DNA of 64,000 nucleotides from Notospermus geniculatus (GCA_002633025.1 NMRB01000759.1:176748-240747); one strand, 5' to 3'; shown: positions 46,943-58,457, counted from the first letter of the stretch. Translations and numbers: made by a program. The notes: generated from the sequence alone by a model not told the origin.

Positions 46943-48296
46943 CTACTTCGATTTTTTTCCCCTTCCTTTGCCTTTTCCTGAACGCTTCTTTTTAGCCTCC
47001 TTACACATACTACAAGACCAGTTGGTGTCCCTTTTGAGAAACGTTTCCTTTCCCGTTATGCCTTCGCACTCCCAATGGAACCATTGGTTGCAGGAATCGC
47101 AGCCAATGCTGTTCATTGCCGCATTATTACCCTCCGTTTCTTCACATTCCTTGTGGCAGACGGGGCACTCGTAAGGACTTGAAGCAGCCGGAGGAGTCTC
47201 AACTTTTCTCTTTTTAGATGAAGCACTTTTCTCTTCTATGGCTGCCACCCGGTTTCTCAAAGCCAACTTCTTTGTCCTAGGTAACTGCTCTTTTAGAATC
47301 CGTGCAGCATCATGGAGGCATACTTTGGTGTAATACGACGTAACGGCATGGTATAGATCGAGCTGGATGGAAGTTATGAGTTCCTCTTCAAGTTCTGTCA
47401 ATTGCAGAGGGAGGTCGATGCCACTGAAAACTGCAAGCCAGGTGGCCAAAAGCTGTTCGTTTTCCATTACACGGCACTCAATGTGTTGATGGATGTCAAT
47501 TTGGTGTTCATCCAAGGCGGCCTTCGACATCATTGGTAACAGGGTGGTATGGAGATCACAAAAGAAATGAAACAAATTGTCCCCCATGTGGAAAAGGCCT
47601 CGTGATGGTCCCTGCTTGAAATCGATGAATTCAAGAGTATCTGGTTCTGCAGTAGTACTCAGAATGTCTGCTTCAGTAACTCTGAGGGTATCCAACATTT
47701 TGCTCTTCATATATTGAAAATGCTTCAGTTCCGAATGGCGACTTGTCGAAGCGAGCGAACTGCGGACATGAGACGTCACGCGTCATAGGCTTGCACCAGC
47801 GATATAGCGAATCTTGGACTTTGCCTCCGCAGTTAGAGGAGTGATGTCATGTTCAAGATGTGGTCCCTGCCCTTCAGAAATTGCATCGGCCTTTCTTTGT
47901 ACTATTCTATTGAACAGCCAAAACACCATTTTGGCTGCAAATTTCACCATATCCGCAGTTGGGTTTTCATCACAGTCTGACAACGCCTTTGTTGTCTCCC
48001 GGAAGTGATCAGACCCTCGTTCCAATCTCCAGTAGTTTTCATGGGTCCGTGAAGGATTTCTTGGCACTTAGCATAGTATGCATTTGACAAATCCTGTAGA
48101 GTGTCCCGTTTTGCGACGAGAAGCGAATCAGCAAACTGAGCCAGGGGTGTTTCCCGCAGTGACTGAACAAACAGAGTCATTTCCCACGGACAGTCTTCAG
48201 CGGTCTTCGCGGCATGGCTTGTGGGGCATTCGGGGGGTGTCCAATCCGCAGCACTCACGCCACCATCGTCATTTGTATCATCTGAATCTGCTTCGA
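46943..48296 (-). pseudogene. PHD-finger protein of the helicase/transposase unit (decayed)
   Basis: The minus-strand frame begins around 48296 with an acidic ADSDDTNDDGG stretch, continues through WEMTLFVQSLRETPLAQFAD, changes frame near 48030 (YWRLERGSDHFRETTKALSD), and meets one in-frame TGA at 47783-47785 directly after KSKIRYIAGASL. It then stays open for 278 codons to 46943. The C-terminal part holds a PHD zinc finger of C4-H-C3 type: CPVC, IGCDSCNQWFHWEC, then WSCSMC, followed by a Lys/Gly tail (KKKRSGKGKGRGKKSK) that may be nuclear or DNA-binding. PHD fingers read histone tails, so a chromatin-targeting role for the element is possible. With one frameshift and one stop the gene is probably inactive, though both are single events. 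Confidence 0.65.
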
Positions 48297-51200
48297 CTAT
48301 GACATGCCGCCGACAACATTCTTTATTGTCAAGTCGAGTTGCATGTCTGACGTTGGTAGTTCATCGTAAAATCGGTAAACCTCTGGTTTATGTTTTAAAT
48401 GTCCTACTCTGGGGTGGTAGTTTATTACTCGCAAACAATCCTTGGATACGTACCGGCCAACTGCGACGCCCAGTTGACCTGCTGTAAAAAAACCAGAGCA
48501 GTCTATCTCAACAACCGGCAACGTTAGGCCCTGTGAGCGATGGACGGTAATAGAAAAAGCCAACAGGAGAGGAAATTGCATACGAACAGCCCTCGTTTTC
48601 CCCGCCTTCATGTCGAAAAAGTCAAATCTTTCTCGTTGTAAGGGGAGCAGTTTCCCACCGATTTCCACAACCGGACCATCTGCCGATAAACTTGCAATCT
48701 TCCCCCTGGTGCCATTGCATACACCACCTGGAACAAAATTATTGAAATGATTGACTTAAATCATTCTATATGTGTAATATTGTTCAATATCTATATCAAT
48801 ATCATATTGGAGCAAGCCAATAAAATGATATCGTTCGAAAAGTTAGCTCACCTGTTATATTTCTAATGATGATCACCGGTGCTCCAACTTTCAGATACAG
48901 CAATTTTGCAGCACGACATTTCTTAAGAAGACGCGTTTCTCCTTAAAAATGAAAAATTAAAGAATAATTATAGTACTTTTGTGTTTTTACTAACAACGAC
49001 AAGAATGAGTTAGGTGGAAAAATAAAAGCGCTATGACGCACGGCTAAGACACAATAAATGCAGGTTCTCTGAATAACCCAAGGTTTTATTGAGTGTATGA
49101 TGAAAGTTACCATCATCCTGTGCTCTGTATAGGACCATTTCTCCACCATCTAGTTCTTCTAAAGCCATCATGTTATTAAAATCTGCTTCCGTCCTTGTAG
49201 CAAACAGCTTAACAGGGTTGCAGCCTGCAGGCAACGGTCGTTGCAGGTGTCGCAGCCTTCTGTATTTGGAGAAGGTTTACCCTCGCACAATTCGTTGATG
49301 GCTTTAACCAACTCCCCTTCCTTCTGTCGCACAACCTAAAAAAGAACCCCCAGTTGCCTGTATGAGTACAAATGCGAGACCCAGTCGTGAAATATTATCA
49401 AGATCATATCTATGATTATGATGACACGAATCTATCTCGCGCGAGGACATCATTTAGATGTGGACGAATATTGCCATTATAATTTAGTCGTGATGAACAT
49501 CGTAACTGTCTTTACCTTTGTGAGATTAACCTTGTGCGGGAAAATACGATTAAATAATTCCGACGTAATACAGTAACTGCCATCATCATCCACCAGCATA
49601 TTCGGCACAGGCGCCAGCTGTTTGAAGTCACCACTTCCCACGACTTGCAGGCCGCCGAAAACAGCATCTGTCCCACGAATCTGTCTGCAGACGTATTCCG
49701 CTGTCTCAATGATCTTCTTTGATATCATGCCTACTTCATCTATTACCAATACATCTGTATTTTTTATCTGGTTCCTTACAGTTAAGAGCCCATCGGCCAT
49801 TTTTATTTTCTTCACCAGTTCACCCTTACTGAAACGGCCGTCATTGATACCAGTCCATCGATGGAGAGTGGTCGCATTCTTGAAATTCATAGCCGCCATC
49901 CCACTTGCAGTTGTGATGGCAACTTTGCTTCCTTTCGCAGTCAGGGCTTCAGCAATTTTCCTGAAATATTGGTGAAATTTAACTCCTATTAATTAATTGG
50001 GTTCCATCAGGTAGGCCTACGGTTCCATGCACGGAGTGAAAATAAATCACCAAATCCCTACATATATCCATTATTTATCTCTTCACAGGTTGGTAACCAA
50101 CTACAAGACTTGCAAGAGTGGCGATAGTTATGTCTACCTCGAAGACATTTACAAAGATTATGTCGAGCACGAATGGATCAGCTCCTTTCGTCACAGCAAG
50201 AAAAATTTCGCGAAAGTGATGTTTCGAATATTCCCAGATATTAGGGCGAAAAGGAAGGCTGGTGGCATACAGGTCTACTATGGCATCGAGAAGCGCAGTG
50301 TTTCTGAAGCGACAGTTGATAAGTGGGAAAACATTGAAAACATCCCCATGTTCAGATCTCCTGTGGGAGATAACGATTACTGCGACATCTCATATGAAAC
50401 GACGCATAAAACGTGGAACATCGTGTACGGAGAACAGCGAATTCAACTCAACAGTTTGGAAATAAATCCAGACACACCTTTTTCATTAGAAAACGCAAGT
50501 AGACTGGTCTACTTGATCTCCAGACATAAGGTCTGTAAGTCAAGGACGGCACATGACTGTACCCAGCTGCTGTCGCTGCTCGCTCTTAGTGACATTTGTA
50601 AAAATTGTCAAGCATTCAACTGGGCAAAGAAGAAGAAAAACGCAGCAGTGAAAGAAAATATCCAACCTGAACCGTCACAACCACATGTCGAAATGCCCGG
50701 ACTTCAACAGATCCTCAGCGACATTGAGAATTTCATTCCCGGACCAACTGAGGAATACGTTTTAAAACCTACGATTGATCTCGTTGAAGAAGACACAGTC
50801 GATTTACTAAAAGTTCTTAAACATGTGATGCCAAACGCTCCACCTAAGTTGCACATTCTTCTCGAGGCCCAGGCAAGGAATTGCAACAATAAGGATCCTC
50901 GGTCAAGACGTTGGGACCCAAAAATCATCAGCATTTGTCTCGCAATGTTCAGCAGTTCCAAAAGAGGATACGCAAAGCTGAAGGAGTGCGGCATGCTGTG
51001 CCTGCCGTCACAGAGACTCCTCCAATATTACAAGAACATTGTAAAGCAAGAGCCGGGGTTCAACAAACAACATCTGGAATGGATGAGAAAAGAGGCTGAA
51101 AGACAAGGTAAGATTTTTTGAATATATACTTTATGTTGCTGCCAGTATATTAACTAGTTGCCAAGGTTATTCGCATATTCAATGATAATTAAATGCATGT

Positions 51201-53006
51201 CAAACTCTTCTTTTTAGACGTGTGTGGGCTTGCTTGCCATGGTGGCCTTGTCATCGACGAAATGCAGATTCAAGACGATTTATTGGTAAGTACCCCCCCC
51301 CCCCCCAAATGACTGTCAACCGTCTGTGTGCACCAATTATCTATTTATTGAGACGTCATTAGAGTGTCCGCCACTCAAATTGCCGCATACAGTGATATTT
51401 TGCCTTTCATTTCAGTTTGTTCGACGAGGGGATCAGCTGCAACTTGTTGGGGCCGTTAGCATGGGAGCCACATGTGACGCTGTGAGAACTATTATTGCAG
51501 GAAAAAGGACACTACGGATGGCAACCCATGCGCTCCAGTTCGTTTTTCAAGGTTTTCGCGGCTTTCGTTGGCCAGTGGCGTATTTTGGAACCGAAACTGC
51601 CAAAGCGTACGAGTTGTCAGACCTCTTCTGGCAGGCAGTGGATGTTCTTGGAGATTATGGCTTTACCATCCAGTACATTCTGATGGATGGAGCTGCGACG
51701 AACCGTGCCTTTACGTACATCTTGTTCGGAGGACTGTCACCCGTTCAGGCCAGCTTTACAATCAGAAATGTTTTTTCACCCAACCTGTACATCACTGTAA
51801 TGCAGGACATTAAGCACGTTTTCAAGAAGATAAGAAACAACTTGGAATCTTCGAAGGCGAAACACAGCGCTTCTCCTGGGCGTTACCTCCAGTTAGCAGG
51901 GAAAACTATCGTTTGGGATCATTTCGTTGCTGCGTACGAATTTAACGTGCATGCAGGTATCAGATACCACAAGGCTCTAACGAAGGAACATATTGAACTC
52001 ACTGCAGCGAACAAAATGCGTAACCATTATGCCACCGACGTATTGGACAGAAATATGCTACACCCGATGGAAAGGTACGACAGTTCGCCAACTACAGAGG
52101 CAGAAGACAAGCCGGATATGTCGTCTACACTCTCTCTTTTACGACACACCAGCAAGCTTGTCGATATTTTCATGGATGTCAATCGCCCCATCAAGGATGT
52201 GACAGATCCCCGTCTTGAAGAACTCGACACCGTTGTAAGTTTCTTCTCTGACTGGGAGTCAGAGGTGCAGTCTTCAAAGTTGTTGTGTGTCAAGAAAAAC
52301 CTGATGACCAAGGAGACAAGGGAAGACGTAGTTTCAGCCGTTTCAGGTTTCACTGCATTGTGTCGGAGGGTGTTACCACTTGGAATCACAATTGTGCCAG
52401 GCTATCTCAATTCCGACTTAGTCGAAAATCTATTCTGCCAGCAGAGAGGGATCATAAATGGACTGAATACCAACCCCAATCTTCTCCAATATGGACCCGG
52501 CATTAATGCGATTGTTATGGGACAGGTGACAGTGTCAAGGCGGTCAAATGCAGGTGGACTAAATGTTAAGCCGTTCAATGCCACCACACCATGCCCCCTT
52601 AATACCAACCAGAGTTTTCGTAAGAGCATAAGGATATAGCCTAACTGACATGACTGAGGGCCTGTCCACCATTATTGTTGTAGAGGCCTTGCATATGACG
52701 TCACAAGCCGCCATGCGACGCAGCGAAATGAACCGTGCATGTACATGCCCCAATGACGTTACGTCAAACAACGTCATGGTCGGGTCACACCTCTGCCCCC
52801 CCCCATTGCCATGGCCACTGGGATGACGTCATAGTAAAGGCCTCTTGCTGATCTAAGCCGAAGTCGCAGAATGCAACAACCAGGACCTACCTAACGACAA
52901 ATGTTTTCCCAGTACCACATTGTCCTGTCAAAAACAGGCTATGGCCAGCCTGAGCTGTTTCAAAAGCAGAATGTTGTTCGTCATTTGCAAAATCTCTGGA
53001 AGCCAT
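48297..53006 (-). CDS. PIF1-like DNA helicase, five exons, with the transposase gene inside intron 1
   Basis: Exons on the minus strand: 53006-52891, 49960-49516, 49335-49111, 48941-48852 and 48727-48297. All introns are GT-AG with consistent phases. Exon 1 starts MASRDFANDEQHSAF and carries Walker A (GQCGTGKTF, residues 29-37). Exon 2 has motif Ia (VAITTASGMAA), Walker B DEVGMIS (113-119) and GSGDFKQLAPVP (148-158). Exon 3 has NPVKLFATRTEADFNNMMAL. Exon 4 has LLYLKVGAPVIIIRNITG. Exon 5 has NGTRGKI and the motif VI-like SITVHRSQGLTL. At about 435 residues it is a bare PIF1 core (5'-3' helicase family). In exon 3 the frame changes near 49253-49258 (PSPNTE then LRHLQRPLPAGC), which needs one extra base; this is a true lesion or an assembly error. 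A helicase in a transposon would act in replication or unwinding of its DNA; that is inference. Confidence 0.85.
50027..52639 (+). CDS. P-element/THAP9-like transposase with N-terminal RFX-like DNA-binding domain
   Basis: Three exons, 50027-51107, 51218-51285 and 51416-52639, join in phase (GTAAGA/TTTTTAG and GTAAGT/ATTTCAG) into an intact 790-residue protein. Residues ~20-90 look like an RFX winged helix (YLEDIYKDYV, FAKVMFRIFPDIRAKR, QVYYGIEKR). Residues ~293-350 match the HTH region of P-type transposases (RRWDPKIISICLAMFSS, EPGF). The RNase H-like core follows: VIDEM (D374), LMDGAATNRAF (D474), QDIKHVFKKIRNNL (~514) and SDLVENLFCQQRG (D717/E720). It should bind element ends and catalyse cut-and-paste. 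The size is close to P transposase (751) and human THAP9 (903). A second possible start is a spliced exon at 50088, after CTCTTCACAG. No lesions were seen. Confidence 0.9.
52681..52846. mobile_element. 166-bp palindromic element with TATGACGTCA arms
   Basis: GAGGCCTTGCATATGACGTCA on the left and TGACGTCATAGTAAAGGCCTC on the right are inverted. It lies between the transposase stop and the helicase Walker A exon. The TGACGTCA motifs also match CRE-type binding sites. Confidence 0.65.
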
Positions 53007-53073
53007 GTTTAAAATCCCCGGGAAAGAAACTTACTTTGTACAGTTCTTACCTTGTGGCCAATCAGCGTTGGTA

Positions 53074-53081
53074 TATTTATA
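53074..53081 (-). promoter_or_regulatory. TATA box of the helicase gene (candidate)
   Basis: TATAAATA reads on the minus strand 68 bp upstream of the helicase ATG (53006), the right spacing for a ~35-nt 5' UTR. A second TATAAATA is at 53121-53128, with CTGATTGGCC nearby. Confidence 0.45.
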
Positions 53082-53712
53082 ACATTGGGCGACCCATGAC
53101 TCGGGCATGACGCATGGGTTTATTTATAGCGTGGGGAAGCCCTTTCAGCCTCGTTATGGATAACGGTTGCTCCCGGCTGTCACAAAATCGGATACTTCTT
53201 GCAAAAAAAGTGCTCAAAAGGAAGGATCAAGAGCCTGGAAAAGGTTTGTAATCAAGTGATATTTTTAATAGTTAATATCTTTACATGTAACGGGAAGCTC
53301 GATTGAGTGGATGAAAACGCTGTTTGTGGTGTTACAGACAACTTTTCGGCGACGTGGTTGGGCTCTTCGTATCTTGTATACAAAATGGCGGCGTTTCATT
53401 CCTTGTCTGTAATATAAGTGTTGTCAGTAAGGGTCCCTTTGGGACCCTTCTTTCTGCTTCAACGATACATATTCCTGTGATCCAAGCCTTAAGGACACGA
53501 TAAAATGCCGACGAGGTATTTCTGAACACCTTCACGCTTTTCAAATTTGGTGGCAAGCATTCTGTCTGCAGAGAACTTAGCCGGACTTACATGTGCTGAA
53601 CGAGTCTGAAATTGCCGTTCTGTAAACCACGTGCTGGTAGTGCATTGACTGTATATTCGCAGTGCATCCACTGTGTCAGACGGGTGCGTGAGTCCCGTCA
53701 CTACAGTTCACA

Positions 53713-54000
53713 ATGTCAATTACGATAGGAGGCCTGCCGTCTGTCGATCCATTCGACACCATAGGAGAACCTGAAGCCTTAGTAAATTCCGTCAAAAGAA
53801 TTTTTGGAAGTGCCGCGAAAATTTGTCATGTAGCCTACCGGTACAGGTCTCTAGACAATTCAGCAAATATAATACCAAAAATATTTATTTCGTATCAAAT
53901 GTTTATCGAACACCAACGATACAAAAAAAATCACAATGTATTTTCTGGTCATTTCCCCGACGAGGAAACGAAAATTGGCGGTCTTAATGAGCACCTTTAA
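53713..54000 (+). CDS. Unidentified small frame, possibly retroelement gag-like
   Basis: A 95-residue frame starts MSITIGGLPSVDPFDTIGEP. The P-x-PFD-x-x-GEP pattern resembles the opening of some LTR-retroelement gag-like proteins, but nothing after residue ~35 supports this and the C-terminal half is low-complexity. It may be a relic. No other gene is seen from 53.1 to 55.0 kb. Confidence 0.22.
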   Translation: MSITIGGLPSVDPFDTIGEPEALVNSVKRIFGSAAKICHVAYRYRSLDNSANIIPKIFISYQMFIEHQRYKKNHNVFSGHFPDEETKIGGLNEHL

Positions 54001-55012
54001 CATTTGTTTAAGGACAATTTTATAAATGTATATTTTCTGCAAAAAAAGCTAGAACGCAACCGCATACTTCCAATAACTCTCCACGTAATATGTTGATAGT
54101 TTCAAAAGTTACAGGACCTTTTCCTTGAAAAAAGTTATATCCTTATCAATGGTTTAGGTACTCGGAGGGTTTTTGTACCACACTATAATTTGCAGATTTG
54201 CAATAATAATAATCATGAGATACACATAGATGTATAAGTACAATGTAGTTGTATTCAAAAATAACAAATAATTGTTTTAGAAAAACAAAGTCGTTCCGTC
54301 ATTCTTTAATAATTCGAACAAATAAATAATGTATTGGTACTTTTTTTAAAGACGAGGAAAGTGGCCATTCGATTGATCAATATGTGTTCTGTGTTCAATT
54401 CAGGGTCCGGCAAGAGGAGTATGAAGGAGCAAGTTCAATAACTGCAAAGGCAATCGGATGTCTCTCTTCACCAGGCACTGGGGCGCACTGCTAATTTGAA
54501 TGACAACACTTCTTCTACAAAGTACATATTTGTGTACAATATACAGATAATAATGCTGGAAGTCGGCTCAATAAAGTCACACTTACAAGCTTTGTCTTGC
54601 CTCGATTAGGCATGGTAATAGAGGATATTGTTCTGTACATACGGACGTTAAATAAAGATTACTTGAACTTGATACCATATCCTGATGTAACGGGTGATTT
54701 AATTTGCGACGAGGACTTTGTTCTGGAAGCAATTTTACTTTTTGTAATGGTGTTGTTCGATTGTTTCTAAATTCTCCCCATGTTGCACCAATTCCAGCCG
54801 TGCCGTGCATTCCAACCTCGGCCAAATTCAGTTGCCCATGTTTCACTAATCTTAGTGGAGATAGGTCATGAACTTGCAATCACTCCAAAGGTGATTGGAT
54901 GTCTCCTTCCCAAGATGAAGGGGTGCACTGTCGATTGCAGTGACAGCTCTTTTTACTACCGGTACTCTCATAAAAACATATTGATGTCTTTATGCTACTC
55001 TACATATTAGCG

Positions 55013-55536
55013 TAAAGCCTAACGTACATCGACCTTGCGACAGGAAGCAACTGCCGGCAATGGCGTTTCCGGCGTTTCCGGTGGGTGACTGGCTGGAAAC
55101 AGCAGCAACTGATCAGATGCTCAAACACGCCGATGTACGCGCACCGGCAACGCTATTGCCGACCGTTGCCGCTAGTTCCAGCCAGTTGCTCATGTTCTTG
55201 CCGGCAGTTGCTTCTAGTTGTCTTCAGTCGCTTTCGCTGTACAGGCTCTAGCAATGAATTTACTTTGTTTGTGGCGCACACCCCGGGCGCACACCTGGTC
55301 ATGTGGTGGAATCATGTGACCCACAAAATGACTCCCGAGTGGTCCGGTCGGAATAGATCGACAATTTCCGTGCAGCATTCAGTTCAGTTTCCTGATCGAT
55401 GTGCGCGCTCCAGATTGACGACTGGATTGTGCCACAATGACCTGTCGTAAACCGATGTGCGCGGAAGCGCGTACATCGATAGCGACTATTGCGTTCAGTT
55501 GCTTCCAGTCGCAAGGTCGATGTATGCTAGGCTTAA
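55013..55536. mobile_element. 524-bp TIR element, AAGCCTA..ACATCGACC family
   Basis: TAAAGCCTAACGTACATCGACC at the left pairs with GGTCGATGTATGCTAGGCTTAA at the right, extending through TTGCGAC and GGAAGCAACTG. It is non-coding. Confidence 0.75.
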
Positions 55537-55622
55537 GGGAACAATACCTCTTTCTTTCACAGTAACTATAACGGCATGGTCGTTGCTTTTGTTTTTTACT
55601 TGTGGCTAATGATATACATGTA
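55410..55622 (+). repeat. Direct repeat, copy 1 (right end of the TIR element plus flank)
   Basis: CAGATTGACGACTGGATTGT through GTGGCTAATGATATACATGT is repeated almost identically at 56132-56356. It covers the element's right end and ~85 bp of flanking DNA. Confidence 0.88.
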
Positions 55623-56131
55623 CAGTCATTGACATTAGTTTATCTACACCTACTACCGTGAATATTTCAAATACAACTGGGCCAATTTTAACACGGTTTG
55701 TACCACATGAAAGTATATAACCTTGGTCATATTTCTGCATCAAAATTTTGGAAATTTGGAAATATCATAATTATGTAATAGCTCATTAGAAAACCCCTTA
55801 AAAATCAACATTTTTATTACGGATTTTTTTTTACTTTTGTTGCAGTTTTGATAGAATGGAACTTTCTAAGGATTTTGGGCTTTGTTTCATCAAAATATCT
55901 CAAGTGATTGCTGAGATATTTGAGATTATCAAAATTTTGATAGTTTGAGGTTTTCGTGTTTTTCAGGAAATTTTGATGTCATTAGTTAAAGCTAACCTCA
56001 CAATATGGGCTTACAAAATTTTGGAACTTTTTGCTTTAACTAAACTACTTTCTATGTTAGCAAAATAATGAATTCTCCCTTGGCGCAATATTACGCTAAA
56101 TCGGCGTAATATTACGCAAAATACAGTAAGC

Positions 56132-56356
56132 CCTCCAGATTGACGACTGGATTGTGCCACTTGTTGCCACAATGACCTGTCGTAAACCGATGTGCGCGGA
56201 AACGCGTACATCGATAGCGACTATTGCGTTCAGTTGCTTCCAGTCGCAAGGTCGATGTATGCTAGGCTTAAGGGAACAATACCTCTTTCTTTCACAGTAA
56301 CTATAACGGCATGGTCGTTGCTTTTGTTTTTTACTTGTGGCTAATGATATACATGT
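56132..56356 (+). repeat. Direct repeat, copy 2
   Basis: Copy of 55410-55622, preceded by GCGTAATATTACGC palindromes at 56088-56122 (also near 17540). It differs by a ~12-bp insert (CTTGTTGCCACA) and single bases. The region 56.4-58.1 kb shows no gene that I can support. Confidence 0.88.
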
Positions 56357-58185
56357 ACATGTACTTTGTGCATTAAACCACACTGTATGCTGGGTTAGGT
56401 TTTCATGTGACGTCATCAGTGTTACGTGTTCCATATGTCACACCTTTTTAATTACTTGCACTTGTAAAGTGATAATAAAGATATTCTGTTTCATTTTCGA
56501 CAAGAAAAATATTGTTTTCTGCAAATAATAACATTTTGAAAAAGAAGTTCGCGTCACTTGAAAGACCAAAAAGATGGCGGCCCCACCGACGATGGCGTCA
56601 AGATTTTCCAGATGGCGATATAGCGTCAATGGCAGTGTTAAAATTTCGTCCAAGTATCAAAAAGTTTCAACGCTGCGTGGAGTACCGGTATGCCATTAAC
56701 AAACTGGCCAGGCAATAACATATGGTAACTGACCTATGACGTGTGTTGTCGAGTTGACAATAAATATTCCTCGCTGACCTTCCTTGATCATGTTGATGGA
56801 GATACACATTTGAGTACCTCGCGAAACCTGTCGCCTGATGCTTATTTCTGGATGGATTCTTGTCCATTTTTCATCATGAATTGGATCAGGTTAGTGCAGG
56901 TTGATGCTCAGTTATGTTTTCATTGTCATGGTGAGTCAACATTCTTAGTCTATTCTTTCTTTTCCTTTGCCATCTTCGACATGGAACGTCAACCCGATCA
57001 TTATTTCAATTTTCTTAGCGGCCATGGAGATTCCATCGCTCTATGGCACGCACGAGATCCCGTTAAAATATGTTTAGAGTTTAGGCGTACTTTAATATCA
57101 GTCTAGTAAAGGTGGGTTTACACATCGATCGAGCGACGTTACTTGCCGTCAGCGACCGTCGTCGAGCGATATCGGACGATAGCAGACAACAGCCGACATC
57201 GTCCGAGGAGGGTCGTCTGCAATGGAAGACAAACCTCCGCACAGTATCGCTGATACAGTGTGTCAAAAGGTTAATCATACGGGATTCCCACGCCCGAACA
57301 AGCCGCCGCAAAATAACCGTTTGTAAAGCCCAACAGTATGCGTTAGGTTTTGTATCTCGCGACAGCCGACGTAACCTTTGACCTTTAGGCAACGTCGTAT
57401 ATGCATGCTCGATAAGACTGTTCAAACCTATCTATTTGAACGATCTAAGTTACCAATTAAGTATTGGGAGTGTTGCTACACATAAAAGAATGAATTATTG
57501 AAGCATGTTACCTTACCTGATGAAGGGTAAGTCACGCTACAACAACTCATTGAACTTCTCAAGTGATGAAGGTATGGCGGCCATTTTTGTTTCGACAGGG
57601 TATCTTGTCCAGCCTTGCTGTTACCACTGACTATATGTAGGTTGGACAGGAGACCAGTCTTATCAAAGTGGGGAGGTAGAAAAAGTCACCTAATGTATAC
57701 AGTAGGGCTTTAAAGATAATGTATCACGGGTGTTTTCGCGGGCCACGAAATTCATTGTTTTTTGACATAATGTTTGTTTATGTCCAGGCTTTCTTTGTCT
57801 TATGAGTAAATTGTTGGTGGCATGCCCCTCTAGAAGTTCTTTTGATTCCAAAAGTATTCATTTTGGTGGGTTGGCATGTTCCAAAAGTCCAAATAACATA
57901 ATGTAAACATGGATGTTTGCAAACATTGAATGTAAACAATAAAGTCGTGATATGTTATCTTTAACGAACACTATGGGGCGAGCACTTAGGAGAAGCAGCA
58001 AGCAGGCCGTCTACATTAGTAGACACCCATTGGTGGTTCGAGAAATCACTCACAGCGACCGTTCAGCTTCGGAGAACTTAGAAAATTTCTCATCCGTCAG
58101 GAGGACAAGATGACCGGAGAAAACAAAGCGGTTGGCTGTGCGGCAAACAAAACGCATTGATTGAATTAAGAGGACGTCTGCAGAC

Positions 58186-58457
58186 ATGCTGGGTTCAACT
58201 ATACGAGGTGAAATCGTAGCAGATTACTTCCAAAAAGTAGTATTCAGTTGGGTTATTCTAGAACCAGATTCCGTGCACGAGGGAATACGTTCGTCCATGA
58301 TATGTGCCGCCAAGTGTTTGAACGAGGACTGTTCAAAACAATTAACTTTTTCCATGATGACGGTGTACTCGTTTGTCAATTGAATAAAAAGAAAGGGACG
58401 TGTATGGAGAAAGAGGAGGCATATGAATGCCAGGGAGCTCGGATGTATCAGAAAATA
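58186..58457 (+). pseudogene. PAN/apple-like exon, locus B, with frameshift
   Basis: The first part reads SSMICAAKCLNEDCSK and then, after a one-base shift near 58330, FHDDGVLVCQLNKKKGTC and ECQGARMYQKI up to a GTGAGT donor at 58458. The cysteine order and the phase-0 donor after MYQK match locus A (SMYQRK/GTATGT). The shift may be a lesion or a sequencing error. A likely partner exon is at 60085. Confidence 0.55.

Larger units (their letters stand above)
49961..52890 (-). other. Helicase intron 1 housing an antisense gene
   Basis: The intron has donor GTAGGT (52890-52885) and acceptor TATTTCAG. The exon ends join as GTC GTT AG plus G AAA ATT, giving VVRKIAEAL with no frame change. The 2930-bp intron contains the complete plus-strand transposase gene and a TGACGTCA palindrome. 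Confidence 0.85.

Noticed and set aside
53430-53452. AAGGGTCCCTTTGGGACCCTT hairpin as a transcription terminator
   Set aside because: Hairpin-plus-U terminators are bacterial; in this eukaryotic context it is just a short palindrome.
46500-53700. Terminal inverted repeats for the helicase/transposase unit
   Set aside because: I compared the left (46500-46940) and right (53010-53700) flanks by eye and found no convincing inverted match, so I do not claim boundaries.
54583-54879. 98-residue minus-strand frame ending in LPCLIEARQSL
   Set aside because: The sequence looks like the 3' region of a transcribed repeat (AATAAA nearby) and has no domain.
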